The notes beneath the pieces are model-generated. The model had not been told where the DNA came from and did not search any database. It saw only the letters and a list, made by a program, of their open reading frames with translations. Both the position numbers and the translations under genes were made by a program. Source: Rubrivivax sp. (GTDB taxonomy: Bacteria; Pseudomonadota; Gammaproteobacteria; Burkholderiales; Burkholderiaceae_C). Taken from it: DNA of 45,640 nucleotides. Of this stretch, positions 8,687-16,211 are shown in pieces. The number at the start of each line of letters is the position of its first letter. The first letter of the stretch is position 1. The DNA lies in contig JAUXVE010000150.1 of the NCBI GenBank assembly GCA_030680415.1, positions 1 to 45,640 on the forward strand, in the 5' to 3' direction.

Positions 8687-9973
8687 TCAGGGACTGTTTT
8701 CCTCGGCGGAATGCTTGCGGGCGCGCCGCACCGCCAGGATGGCCAGTGCCGCCAGCGCCGGCACCGCAATGCCGACCAGCAGGTCGGGTTCGAGTTTCAG
8801 CCCACCGGCCTTCAGGCCCTTCGTGATGTAGCCCACGAGCCCCGCCAGGTAGTAGACGATGGCCGCCACCGACAGCCCTTCCACCGTCTGCTGCAGCCGC
8901 AGCTGCAGCTTGGCGCGTCGGTTCATCGACGACAGCAGTGCCTGGTTCTGGCGCTCGCGAGCGATGTCCACGCGCGTCGACAGCAGGTTGCTGGCCCGCG
9001 CCACGCGCTCCGACAGCCCGACCAGCCGCTGCGACGCGGTGTTGCAGGTGGCCACCGCCGGCGTGAAGCGGCGGGCCATGAACTCCTCGATCGTCTGCAC
9101 GCCCGGCAGCCGCGATTCGCGCAGCTCGGCAATGCGCCGCATCACCAGCTCGTTGTAGGCCCTGCAGGCGCCGAAGCGGAACTCGCTTGCCGCGACGCCG
9201 CTCTCGATTTCGGCGGCCAGCCGCGTGAGTTCATGCAGCAGTCGCTCGTCGTCTCCGGCACCGAGCGCGATGCCGTCGGTGAGCGTGGCCAGCTCGCGTT
9301 CGACCTGCAGCAGGCGCGGCGTCTGGCGGCGCGCGATCGGCAGCGCCAGCAACGCGAGCATGCGGTAGGCCTCGATCTCGGTCAGGCGTTGCAGCGTGCG
9401 CCCGGCCTGGCCCTGCGTGAGCTGGCGGTCGAACACGAGATGGCGCGAAAAGCCGTCGTCGTGGATGCGAAAGTCGGTGTAGACCGACGCGGCACCGTCG
9501 GCGATGCGCGAGCCGGCCACCGCGTGGCCGCCGAAGTGTTCGGCCAGCGCGGCGGTGTCGGGCGGCTCCGATGCGCCGGCCAGGAACTCCACGTGCACCG
9601 CCGCCACCGTGGGCCCGGGGATGTCGGTCAACCAGGCCGCCGGCAACGCCGCTGCGGCGGGCTCGGCGAAGGGCCGTGCGGCGGCGCCGGAGGCGATGAA
9701 CAGGTAACCCGAAAATTCGCCGTGACGCTCCCACTTCAAGCGCACGGCGCCGATGTCGGCGCGGAAGTGCGTTGCCTCGGCGGCGGGCGGCATGACGCCG
9801 TGGCGCTGGCACAGCCACGCCAGGTGCGTCTTTTCGCGCGCCCGGTCGTCGGCGTCGATCAGCACCGCGATGTAGCTGGCGCGCGCAGGCGTCGACACTG
9901 GCTCCGGCGGACGTGCGTGCACCTCGTCGGCCAGCGCCAGCCGCTCGGGGTGGTTGGGGGGAAACATCGGCAT
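8687..9973 (-). CDS. DUF3422 family membrane protein
   Basis: A protein of about 428 residues of the DUF3422 family, which is common in proteobacteria and has no established function. It opens with the typical PPNHPERLALADEVHARPPEP segment, has a long soluble and partly helical region (about residues 230-360, rich in Glu/Arg/Leu), and ends with two predicted membrane helices (SVAAIVYYLAGLVGYI and LLVGIAVPALAALAILAV), followed by a basic tail. The ATG at 9973 is taken rather than the adjacent TTG at 9976; an ATG at 9967 is also possible. It ends convergently with scpB (68 bases between). Confidence 0.8.
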   Translation of the reverse strand: MPMFPPNHPERLALADEVHARPPEPVSTPARASYIAVLIDADDRAREKTHLAWLCQRHGVMPPAAEATHFRADIGAVRLKWERHGEFSGYLFIASGAAARPFAEPAAAALPAAWLTDIPGPTVAAVHVEFLAGASEPPDTAALAEHFGGHAVAGSRIADGAASVYTDFRIHDDGFSRHLVFDRQLTQGQAGRTLQRLTEIEAYRMLALLALPIARRQTPRLLQVERELATLTDGIALGAGDDERLLHELTRLAAEIESGVAASEFRFGACRAYNELVMRRIAELRESRLPGVQTIEEFMARRFTPAVATCNTASQRLVGLSERVARASNLLSTRVDIARERQNQALLSSMNRRAKLQLRLQQTVEGLSVAAIVYYLAGLVGYITKGLKAGGLKLEPDLLVGIAVPALAALAILAVRRARKHSAEENSP

Positions 9974-10050
9974 CAACGAGTCAGGGTTCGTACAGCAGCC
10001 ACGCCCGGGGCAGCGTGCGGGTGGTCATCGCAGTGTGACGCAACAAGGTG

Positions 10051-10587
10051 TCATGTGGGATGCGGTTGGGCGCCGCCGTGCCGCGAGTAGGTGACGAAGC
10101 GATACGGCACGCCGGCCGCGGTGACGGCAGTGGTACTGGACGTCTCCTCGAACAAGGAGCGGTCCCAGACCGGGAAGAAGGCGTCGCCGTCGAGGTCGGC
10201 GTCGATCTCGGTCAGCACCAGCGTGTGCGCCAGCGGCAGCGCCTGCGCGTAGAGCTCCGCGCCGCCGATGACGAAGGCGCGCGGTGCGTCGGCGACGAGG
10301 GCGAGCGCCTGCTCCAGGCTGCTTGCGACTTCGGCGCCCGCCGCCTGCGTCGACGCGCTGCGGCTGACGACGACGTTGCGCCGCCCGGGCAGCGGGCGGA
10401 AGCGCGGCGGCAGCGAATCCCAGGTCTTGCGGCCCATGATCACCGGGTAACCGAGCGTGGTGGCGCGGAAGTGGCGCTGGTCGGCCGGCTCGTCGAAGAG
10501 CAGCGCATTGCCGCGCCCGATGGCGCCGTTGCGCGCCACGGCGGCGATGATGGCGATCTCGGCGGGGCGTTCCATGCGCTGGCTCAT
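10051..10587 (-). CDS. folA: Dihydrofolate reductase
   Basis: A 178-residue DHFR that reduces dihydrofolate to tetrahydrofolate with NADPH in the cytoplasm. Recognisable elements are the N-terminal IIAAVARNGAIG, the substrate-binding aspartate in PADQRHFRATT, the NADPH-binding VIMGRKTWDSLP, and VVVSR and FVIGGAELYAQALP. A second ATG lies four codons downstream (10575) and could be used. It is 91 bases downstream of thyA on the same strand. The thyA-folA order is logical because ThyA produces the dihydrofolate that FolA recycles. Confidence 0.93.
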   Translation of the reverse strand: MSQRMERPAEIAIIAAVARNGAIGRGNALLFDEPADQRHFRATTLGYPVIMGRKTWDSLPPRFRPLPGRRNVVVSRSASTQAAGAEVASSLEQALALVADAPRAFVIGGAELYAQALPLAHTLVLTEIDADLDGDAFFPVWDRSLFEETSSTTAVTAAGVPYRFVTYSRHGGAQPHPT

Positions 10588-10678
10588 GCCTGCCCATTCT
10601 GGCGCGCCGGCAGCAGCGCGCTGGCGCTCATCGTGACGGCACGACAGTACAAGGGGCCGAGCTCGCGGCGGCTGGCGG

Positions 10679-11488
10679 TCAAACCGCCACTGGCGCCTTG
10701 ATGGCGGGGTGGGGGTCGTAGCCCTGCAGCTCGAAGTCCTCGAAGGCGTAGTCGAAGATCGTCGGCGGCCGGCGCTTGATGAGCAGCGTGGGATAGGGCC
10801 GCGGCGCGCGCGACAGTTGCAGCGCCACCTGCTCGTGGTGGTTGTCGTAGATGTGGCAGTCGCCGCCGGTCCAGATGAAGTCGCCCAGTTCCATCTCGCA
10901 CTGCTGTGCCAGCAGGTGGGTGAGCAGCGCGTAGCTGGCGATGTTGAAGGGCACGCCGAGGAAGATGTCGGCGCTGCGCTGGTAGAGTTGGCAGCTCAGG
11001 CGGTTCTCGGCGACGTAGAACTGGAACAAGGCGTGGCAGGGCAGCAGCGCCATCTTCGACAGCTCGGCCACGTTCCAGGCACTGACGACGATGCGGCGCG
11101 AGTCGGGGTTGGTCCTGAGTTGCTGCACGACCTGCGCGATCTGGTCGATGTGGCCGCCGTCGGGCGTGGGCCAGTTGCGCCACTGCACGCCGTAGACGGG
11201 CCCCAGGTCGCCGTCGGCGCGTGCCCACTCGTCCCAGATCGTGACGCCGCGTTCCTGCAGCCAGCGCACGTTGGCGTCGCCGCGCAGGAACCACAGCAGT
11301 TCCAGCGCGATGCTCTTGAAGTGCACCTTCTTGGTGGTGACGAGCGGAAAGCCTTCGCGCAGGTCGAAGCGCATCTGGTGGCCGAACACGCTCCTGGTGC
11401 CGGTGCCGGTGCGGTCGGCCTTGGCCACGCCGTGCGTGTCGACATGGCGCATGAAGTCTTCGTACTGCGAGCGGACGGGATGGCGCAT
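10679..11488 (-). CDS. thyA: Thymidylate synthase
   Basis: A 269-residue ThyA that methylates dUMP to dTMP using methylenetetrahydrofolate. It shows [12 protein letters not shown] (phosphate-binding Arg), the nucleophile in [11 protein letters not shown] (C151), [17 protein letters not shown] and the conserved C-terminal APVAV tail. Length matches the family. The ATG at 11488 follows the TGA of ccdB with no base between (TGAATG), so thyA sits directly downstream of a toxin gene and may be partly co-transcribed or translationally linked with it. folA follows. dTMP synthesis is essential unless thymine is supplied, which makes the neighbour unusual. Confidence 0.95.
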   Translation of the reverse strand: MRHPVRSQYEDFMRHVDTHGVAKADRTGTGTRSVFGHQMRFDLREGFPLVTTKKVHFKSIALELLWFLRGDANVRWLQERGVTIWDEWARADGDLGPVYGVQWRNWPTPDGGHIDQIAQVVQQLRTNPDSRRIVVSAWNVAELSKMALLPCHALFQFYVAENRLSCQLYQRSADIFLGVPFNIASYALLTHLLAQQCEMELGDFIWTGGDCHIYDNHHEQVALQLSRAPRPYPTLLIKRRPPTIFDYAFEDFELQGYDPHPAIKAPVAV

Positions 11489-11803
11489 TCAATAGGCTCC
11501 GAACAGCGCGTCCAGCGCTTCCTGGATCTCGGCGCAGGCGTCGCGCAGCTCGCCCACGCACTTGCGCAACTCGGCCGCCGGCACCGCACCGATGGCCGGG
11601 GTGTCCAGCACCACTGGCTCGCCGGCCACCTCCAGCAGGGGGTGCAGGTCGCGCGCCCGCGGGCCAAAGGCGGCCTCACGGCGCAGCGGAATCACGACCC
11701 GCGCGTCGATGTCGCCGATGTAGTCGTTCTGCACGTCGACGAAGTAGGGCGTGTGCCGGCGCTCGGTGGCGTCCGGGTTCGCGTAGACGTCCAGCCGCGC
11801 CAT
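11489..11803 (-). CDS. ccdB: CcdB-type toxin
   Basis: A 104-residue protein of the CcdB family. In the F plasmid system CcdB poisons DNA gyrase. Visible family traits are the N-terminal LDVYANPD, PYFVDVQNDYI, VVIPLRRE and a C-terminus ALDALFGAY that resembles the gyrase-contacting tail (IDALFWGI in F CcdB), although the Trp is replaced. It overlaps the antitoxin gene by ATGA at 11803 and ends immediately before thyA. Whether this copy is toxic is not known; chromosomal CcdB proteins vary in activity. Confidence 0.85.
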   Translation of the reverse strand: MARLDVYANPDATERRHTPYFVDVQNDYIGDIDARVVIPLRREAAFGPRARDLHPLLEVAGEPVVLDTPAIGAVPAAELRKCVGELRDACAEIQEALDALFGAY

Positions 11804-12054
11804 CAGCGGCCCTTCATGAACGTGCGGTACTTCGCCAGCGGCAGGCCTTCGCGCGCAATGCGGGCGTTGTAGTGCGCGATGGCGTCCTTGTTCTCGTCAT
11901 TCCAGCGTTCCCAGTAGCGCCTGCGCACTTCGTCGGCAAGCAAGGCATCGACCGTGGCCGAGACGTTCATGCCCAGTTCGCGGGCGACCTCCAGCACCTT
12001 GCTGTTGAGGCTCAGGTTGGTGGGCTTCTTGGGTGCGTCGTCGAATCGGTGCAT
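11803..12054 (-). CDS. ccdA: CcdA-type antitoxin
   Basis: An 83-residue antitoxin with an N-terminal ribbon-helix-helix DNA-binding part (KKPTNLSLNSKVLEVARELGMNVSATVDALL) and a C-terminal toxin-binding arm (WERWNDENKDAIAHYNARIAREGLPL), the usual CcdA order. The ATG at 12054 is preceded by GGAGG at good spacing, so the longer upstream frame is rejected. CcdA proteins neutralise CcdB and repress their own operon, so autoregulation at the short gap between 12055 and the exporter stop (12095) is expected. Its stop overlaps the ccdB start. Confidence 0.85.
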   Translation of the reverse strand: MHRFDDAPKKPTNLSLNSKVLEVARELGMNVSATVDALLADEVRRRYWERWNDENKDAIAHYNARIAREGLPLAKYRTFMKGR

Positions 12055-12094
12055 CACCGTCCTCCATGGCTTATGCGCATGAATTATGCCCGCA

Positions 12095-13888
12095 TCAGGC
12101 TGCCGGCTCGAGGTCGAACTGCATTGCCGCCAGCCGTGCATACAGCCCGCCGCGAATCACCAGTTCGTCGTGGGTGCCGATGTCGACGATGCGACCGCCG
12201 TCCATGACGACGATGCGGTCGGCCTTGAGCACGGTGGCCAGGCGGTGCGCGATGACCAGCGTCGTGCGGTCGGCCATGGCGGCTTCCAGCGCCTTCTGCA
12301 CGACGCGTTCGCTTTCGGCGTCGAGCGCGCTGGTGGCTTCGTCCAGCAGCAGCAGCGGCGGGTTCTTGAGCATGGCGCGGGCGATGCTGATGCGCTGGCG
12401 CTGGCCACCCGACAGCCGCACGCCGCGTTCGCCGAGATAGGTGCCGTAGCCCTCGGGCAGCGCGGTGATGAATTCATGCGCATAGGCTGCGCGCGCGGCC
12501 TCGATGACCTCCTCGTCGCTGGCGCCGGGGCGGCCGTAGCGGATGTTCTCCAGCGCGCTGGTCGAGAACACCGTGCTGTCCTGCGGCACGATGCCCACGC
12601 GCTCGCGCAGTGCCGCCAGCGCAGCGTCGCGCACCGGCACGCCGTCGATGCGCACGACGCCGGACTGTGCATCGTAGAAGCGCAGCAGGAGCTGGAACAC
12701 CGTGCTCTTGCCGGCGCCGCTGGGGCCCACCAGCGCCACCGTCTCGCCGGGCTGGACGTGCAGCGAAAAGTCGATCAGCGCCGCCTGCCTGGGCCGCGAC
12801 GGGTAGTGAAAGACGACATGCTCGAAGCTCACCTTCGAGCCGCCGCGCGTGGCCGGCAGCGGCACCGGCACGGCCGGTTCGGCCACCGGCGAGCGCGCGG
12901 CCAGCAGTTCCATCAGCCGCTCGGTGGCGCCGGCAGCGCGCAGCAGGTCGCCGTAGACCTCGCTCAGCACCGCCACCGCGCCGACGAAGATGATCACGAA
13001 GACCACCGTCTGCCCCAGGTGGCCGGCGCTGGTCTTGCCGGCGAGCACCGCCTGCGTGCCCTGGTACAGGCCCCACAGCAGGGTGCCGAAGGTGGCGGTG
13101 ATCATGAAGGCCACCAGGAAGGCACGCACCCGCGTGCGCTTGCGTGCGGTCTCGAAGGCGTCTTCGGTGCTGCGGTCGAAGCGTGCGGTCTCGCGCGCTT
13201 CCTGCACGTAGCTCTGCACCACCGGGATCTCGCCCAGCACCTCGGCGGCGATGGCGCTGGAGTCGGCCACGCGGTCCTGGCTGGCGCGGCTGAGCTTGCG
13301 CACGCGGCGGCCGAAGTAGATGCTCGGCAGCACCACCAGCACCAGCACGCCGAGCACCTGCGTCATGACCCAGGGGTTGGTGACGATGAGTGCCGCCAGC
13401 GCGCCGATGCCCATCACCGTGTTGCGCAGGCCCATGCTCAGCGACGAGCCGACCACGGTCTGCACCAGCGTGGTGTCGGTGGTCAGGCGCGAGAGGACCT
13501 CGCCGGTCTTGGTGCTTTCGAAGAATTCCGGGCTCTGCCGCAGCACATGGGCATAGACGGCGTTGCGCAGGTCGGCGGTGATGCGCTCGCCGAGCCAGCT
13601 CACCATGTAAAAGCGCGCCGCCGAGAACGCCCCCAGCGCCGCCGCGACGCCGAACAGCGCCAGGAAATGGCCGCGCAGCGCCATCAGGCGCTCGCCGGGG
13701 TCGGTGGCCACCAGGCCCTGGTCGATGAGGACCTTCAGCGCCACCGGGAAGGCCAGCGTGCTGAGCGCCGCCGCCACCAGGAACAGCAGCGCCAGCGCGA
13801 CGCGGCCGCGGTAGGGGCGGATGAAGGGCAGCAGGCCCGACAGCGAGCGTGGTGACGCCGCCGCAGCGCGTTTGGAATCCTCGGACAT
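12095..13888 (-). CDS. ABC transporter, fused permease-ATPase (MsbA/LapB-like exporter half)
   Basis: A 597-residue half-transporter. The N-terminal membrane domain (about residues 20-330) has six hydrophobic helices. The C-terminal nucleotide-binding domain carries Walker A GPSGAGKST (from residue 388), the Q-loop region, signature LSGGQRQR, Walker B LLLLDEATSALD and the H-loop IAHRLAT. The start at 13888 gives the short MSEDSKRAA leader; the frame stays open upstream only as GC-rich nonsense. It acts as a homodimer or heterodimer exporting a lipid, drug or peptide; the substrate is unknown. It is upstream of ccdAB on the same strand with 40 bases between. Confidence 0.88.
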   Translation of the reverse strand: MSEDSKRAAAASPRSLSGLLPFIRPYRGRVALALLFLVAAALSTLAFPVALKVLIDQGLVATDPGERLMALRGHFLALFGVAAALGAFSAARFYMVSWLGERITADLRNAVYAHVLRQSPEFFESTKTGEVLSRLTTDTTLVQTVVGSSLSMGLRNTVMGIGALAALIVTNPWVMTQVLGVLVLVVLPSIYFGRRVRKLSRASQDRVADSSAIAAEVLGEIPVVQSYVQEARETARFDRSTEDAFETARKRTRVRAFLVAFMITATFGTLLWGLYQGTQAVLAGKTSAGHLGQTVVFVIIFVGAVAVLSEVYGDLLRAAGATERLMELLAARSPVAEPAVPVPLPATRGGSKVSFEHVVFHYPSRPRQAALIDFSLHVQPGETVALVGPSGAGKSTVFQLLLRFYDAQSGVVRIDGVPVRDAALAALRERVGIVPQDSTVFSTSALENIRYGRPGASDEEVIEAARAAYAHEFITALPEGYGTYLGERGVRLSGGQRQRISIARAMLKNPPLLLLDEATSALDAESERVVQKALEAAMADRTTLVIAHRLATVLKADRIVVMDGGRIVDIGTHDELVIRGGLYARLAAMQFDLEPAA

Positions 13889-14066
13889 GGCGGCGAGTCT
13901 ATGCCGCAGTGCCGTGGCCGACCGCCGCGGTCGGCGCGACCTCGCGGTCGGTCCGTGGGTGAAGTCCGGACCCCCTCGAATGCATGCCGCGGCCTGCATT
14001 GGAACGAAACGAACGCTCGTGCGGGGCATGAATGTGGTCGAATAAGGCCTGTTGCCGTTTTCCATC

Positions 14067-14921
14067 ATGAGCCCCGTCCGTACCCGCCTTCCCCAGCCTG
14101 CGCCGCAGCCGACGTCGTCGCAGGCCATCCGCTGGCGCCTGTCGCCGGGGGTGACCGTGCTCTTGCTGACCCTGGCGGCGGTATTGCTGGCCGCGGGCAG
14201 TGCTTTGGCGCTGCAGGCCGGGCTGGGCGTCACGGCGCCCTGGGCGGCGCTGTGGGGCTCGGTGCTGGGTGTTGCCGCGATGGCAGTGCCGGCGCTGGCG
14301 CTGGCGCTGAAGTGGGCGCGCCCGGCCGGTCCGGCGCGCAGCGACCAACCGGCTCCGGCTGCCGAAGGCGTGGGCGCCGTGACCCCCACCCCGCTGTTCT
14401 TCCAGTTGGCCGAACGCGAATGGGCGCGCGCCCGCCGTTACGGCACGGGGGTGGCCTTGCTGCTGGTGGACGTCGACCGCTACCCGCGCCTGTGCGAAAC
14501 GCGTGGCAGCGAAGCCGGCGCCGCTGTGCTCGCCGACCTGTTGCGCAACACCGCCGCCCACTTGCGTGGCGCCGACGTGCTGACCCAGTTCGCCGCTGGC
14601 CAGATGGCCGTCTTTCTGGCCCAGGCCGACGCCACGGGAGCACTGGACGTGGCTGAACGCATACGCGAGCGTGCCGAGAAGCTGGACCTGGCCTGGGCCG
14701 GGCAGCCGCTGTGCATCACGGTCAGCGTGGGTGTGGCGCACCTGCGGCCCGCGCATCCGCATCTGTCGGCCTTGATCGAAGACGCCAAGGACGCCCTGGC
14801 CGCTGCGCGACAGGCCGGCGGCAACTGCGTGCGTGCCACGCCGCTGGACCCTGGCCGCGCAGGCCGGGCGGGGTCGTGGCGGGATGATCGGCGCACGCCG
14901 CGGCGGCAGCCGCGGCCTTGA
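14067..14921 (+). CDS. Membrane protein with degenerate GGDEF domain
   Basis: A 284-residue protein with two N-terminal membrane helices (VTVLLLTLAAVLLAAGSALAL and WAALWGSVLGVAAMAVPALALAL) followed by a GGDEF-fold domain from about residue 105 to 265. The fold is recognisable from VALLLVDVDRYPRLCETRGSE and ITVSVGVAHL. The active-site loop reads AAGQM (residues 176-180) in place of GG(D/E)EF, so diguanylate cyclase activity is unlikely. An RxxD motif (R167-GA-D170) lies exactly five residues upstream, the position of the c-di-GMP inhibitory site. A receptor role is therefore plausible (inference). A TTG at 14052 in the same frame is a less likely start. The last ~20 residues are Arg/Pro-rich low complexity and run into the repeat region. 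Confidence 0.75.
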   Translation: MSPVRTRLPQPAPQPTSSQAIRWRLSPGVTVLLLTLAAVLLAAGSALALQAGLGVTAPWAALWGSVLGVAAMAVPALALALKWARPAGPARSDQPAPAAEGVGAVTPTPLFFQLAEREWARARRYGTGVALLLVDVDRYPRLCETRGSEAGAAVLADLLRNTAAHLRGADVLTQFAAGQMAVFLAQADATGALDVAERIRERAEKLDLAWAGQPLCITVSVGVAHLRPAHPHLSALIEDAKDALAAARQAGGNCVRATPLDPGRAGRAGSWRDDRRTPRRQPRP

Positions 14922-15052
14922 CATTCGGCGGCGGCAGCCGCGGCCGTGAGGCTGTCCTGCTCCCTCTCCCGCAGGGCGGGAGAGGGTGGGGGTGAGGGTG
15001 GGGAGGTTCGCCAAGACCCTCACCCCAGCCCTCTCCCGCCAGCGGGAGAGGG
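14899..15052. repeat. Palindromic intergenic repeat cluster (REP-like)
   Basis: Two direct copies of CGGCGGCAGCCGCGGCC occur at about 14899-14916 and 14929-14945. They are followed by two hairpins: 14962-14972 with 14976-14986 (CCCTCTCCCGC / GCGGGAGAGGG) and 15029-15039 with 15042-15052. The two hairpins are themselves arranged as mirror images, because GAGAGGGTGGGGGTGAGGGT-like sequence at 14980-15000 is answered by its near complement at 15016-15035. This can fold into one long cruciform. It sits between two convergent genes, where it may end transcription in both directions. Similar CCCTCACCCC/CTCTCCC units are known as dispersed repeats in proteobacteria. Confidence 0.7.
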
Positions 15053-15098
15053 GGCAATGCCAGCGTGGCGAGGGTCCACCTGCGCTCGCACATTCACT

Positions 15099-16211
15099 TC
15101 ACAGCCGCAGCGCCCCTGCGTAACCCGTCATCTCCAGATAACCCAGACCGACGCGCCGCCCGTCGGCGTCGAGCAGTTCGCTCAGCCCCTCCCAGTACAC
15201 CGTACCGGTGCTGCCGCGGCTGTCCAGTTCCTGCTCGTCCATCAGCGCTCGCAGCTGCCAGCGCCCGGCCGGCGTCTGCACCTGCCATTGCACGGGGTAG
15301 CTGGCGGCGGTCTGCGGGCTGCGCCAGCGGCGGCCGGGTTCGAAACGCACCTCGCCGGCGGCGAAAGCGCGCGCCGGCAGCCCCGCCGGGCGGAAGCTGC
15401 CACCGGCCCACAGCGTGCTGCCGTCGCGGCGGCGCAGCACGAAGGCGGTGAGCGCACTGCCGTCGAAGAGGTTGATGCCGATCCAGTCCCAGCCGACGGC
15501 GTCGCGGTGCAGGATCTCGTCGCCCCATTCGTGGTCGATCCAGGCGCGGCCATCGGCGCTGACAGCAGCGTCGATGGCACTGCCTGACAAGGCCAGGCGT
15601 GCCCTGGCCGCCAGCTGCGGCTCGCTGTAGTAGTGGCTGGCCTGGCTTTCGTCGGGCCCCTTGCGCGAGTAGCCGGCGTCGCCTTGCAGCAGCACCGGCT
15701 GCGTGCGCAGCAGCGTCAGATCGAGCTTGAAGCCGGCGGCGGCTATCGCCGAGAGCCAGCGTTCGCCGTCGCGCCGCAGCCACCAACGGCCCAGGCGCAC
15801 TTCGGCGTCGCCCTCCGCGGCCGCGCCCAACACGGCCAGCGGCGCCCCCGACCAGCGCGCGATGCGCTGGTCGTGGTGGTGCCGGCGTGCGGCGAGGTCG
15901 GTGACCGCAGCGTGCGCAAACAGCAGCTGCCGCGCCGCGAAGCGGCTCGGGTTGTCGCTGGCCAGCCCGGTGCGGCTGCGGAAGAACGTGACCTGGAAGC
16001 CGTAGGCCGGCTGCTCGACGCTGCCGACCCAGCCGGTGGCGTACCACCACTCGGTGCGCGCCGCGAGGTGCGCGCCGTGGTCGCGCGGGAACTCGAGTGC
16101 GCGGCCGCGGCGCACCGCGCTGGCGGCCGTCTCGGCGGCACGCACCGGCCAGGCTGCGGCAGCGCTCAGCGGCGCCAGCGCCAGCAGCCAGCGGCGCCGT
16201 GCCGGGTTCAC
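15099..16211 (-). CDS. attH: Secreted lipocalin-like protein of the AttH/CrtC-N family
   Basis: A 370-residue protein with an N-terminal export signal that has a twin-arginine-like start (PARRRWLLALAPLSAAAAWPVRA). The mature part contains the AttH/carotenoid-hydratase-like lipocalin pattern: FPRDHGAHLAARTEWWYATGWV, FQVTFFRSR, SHYYSEPQ, WIDHEWGDE and WDWIGINLFDG, ending in YWEGLSELL. The start is GTG at 16211, overlapping the permease stop as GTGA. In the family, AttH is the periplasmic partner of an AttEFG-type ABC transporter; its ligand is unsettled, with lipids or isoprenoids suggested. Here it is the last gene of ATPase-permease-attH, which supports that pairing. Confidence 0.8.
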   Translation of the reverse strand: MNPARRRWLLALAPLSAAAAWPVRAAETAASAVRRGRALEFPRDHGAHLAARTEWWYATGWVGSVEQPAYGFQVTFFRSRTGLASDNPSRFAARQLLFAHAAVTDLAARRHHHDQRIARWSGAPLAVLGAAAEGDAEVRLGRWWLRRDGERWLSAIAAAGFKLDLTLLRTQPVLLQGDAGYSRKGPDESQASHYYSEPQLAARARLALSGSAIDAAVSADGRAWIDHEWGDEILHRDAVGWDWIGINLFDGSALTAFVLRRRDGSTLWAGGSFRPAGLPARAFAAGEVRFEPGRRWRSPQTAASYPVQWQVQTPAGRWQLRALMDEQELDSRGSTGTVYWEGLSELLDADGRRVGLGYLEMTGYAGALRL

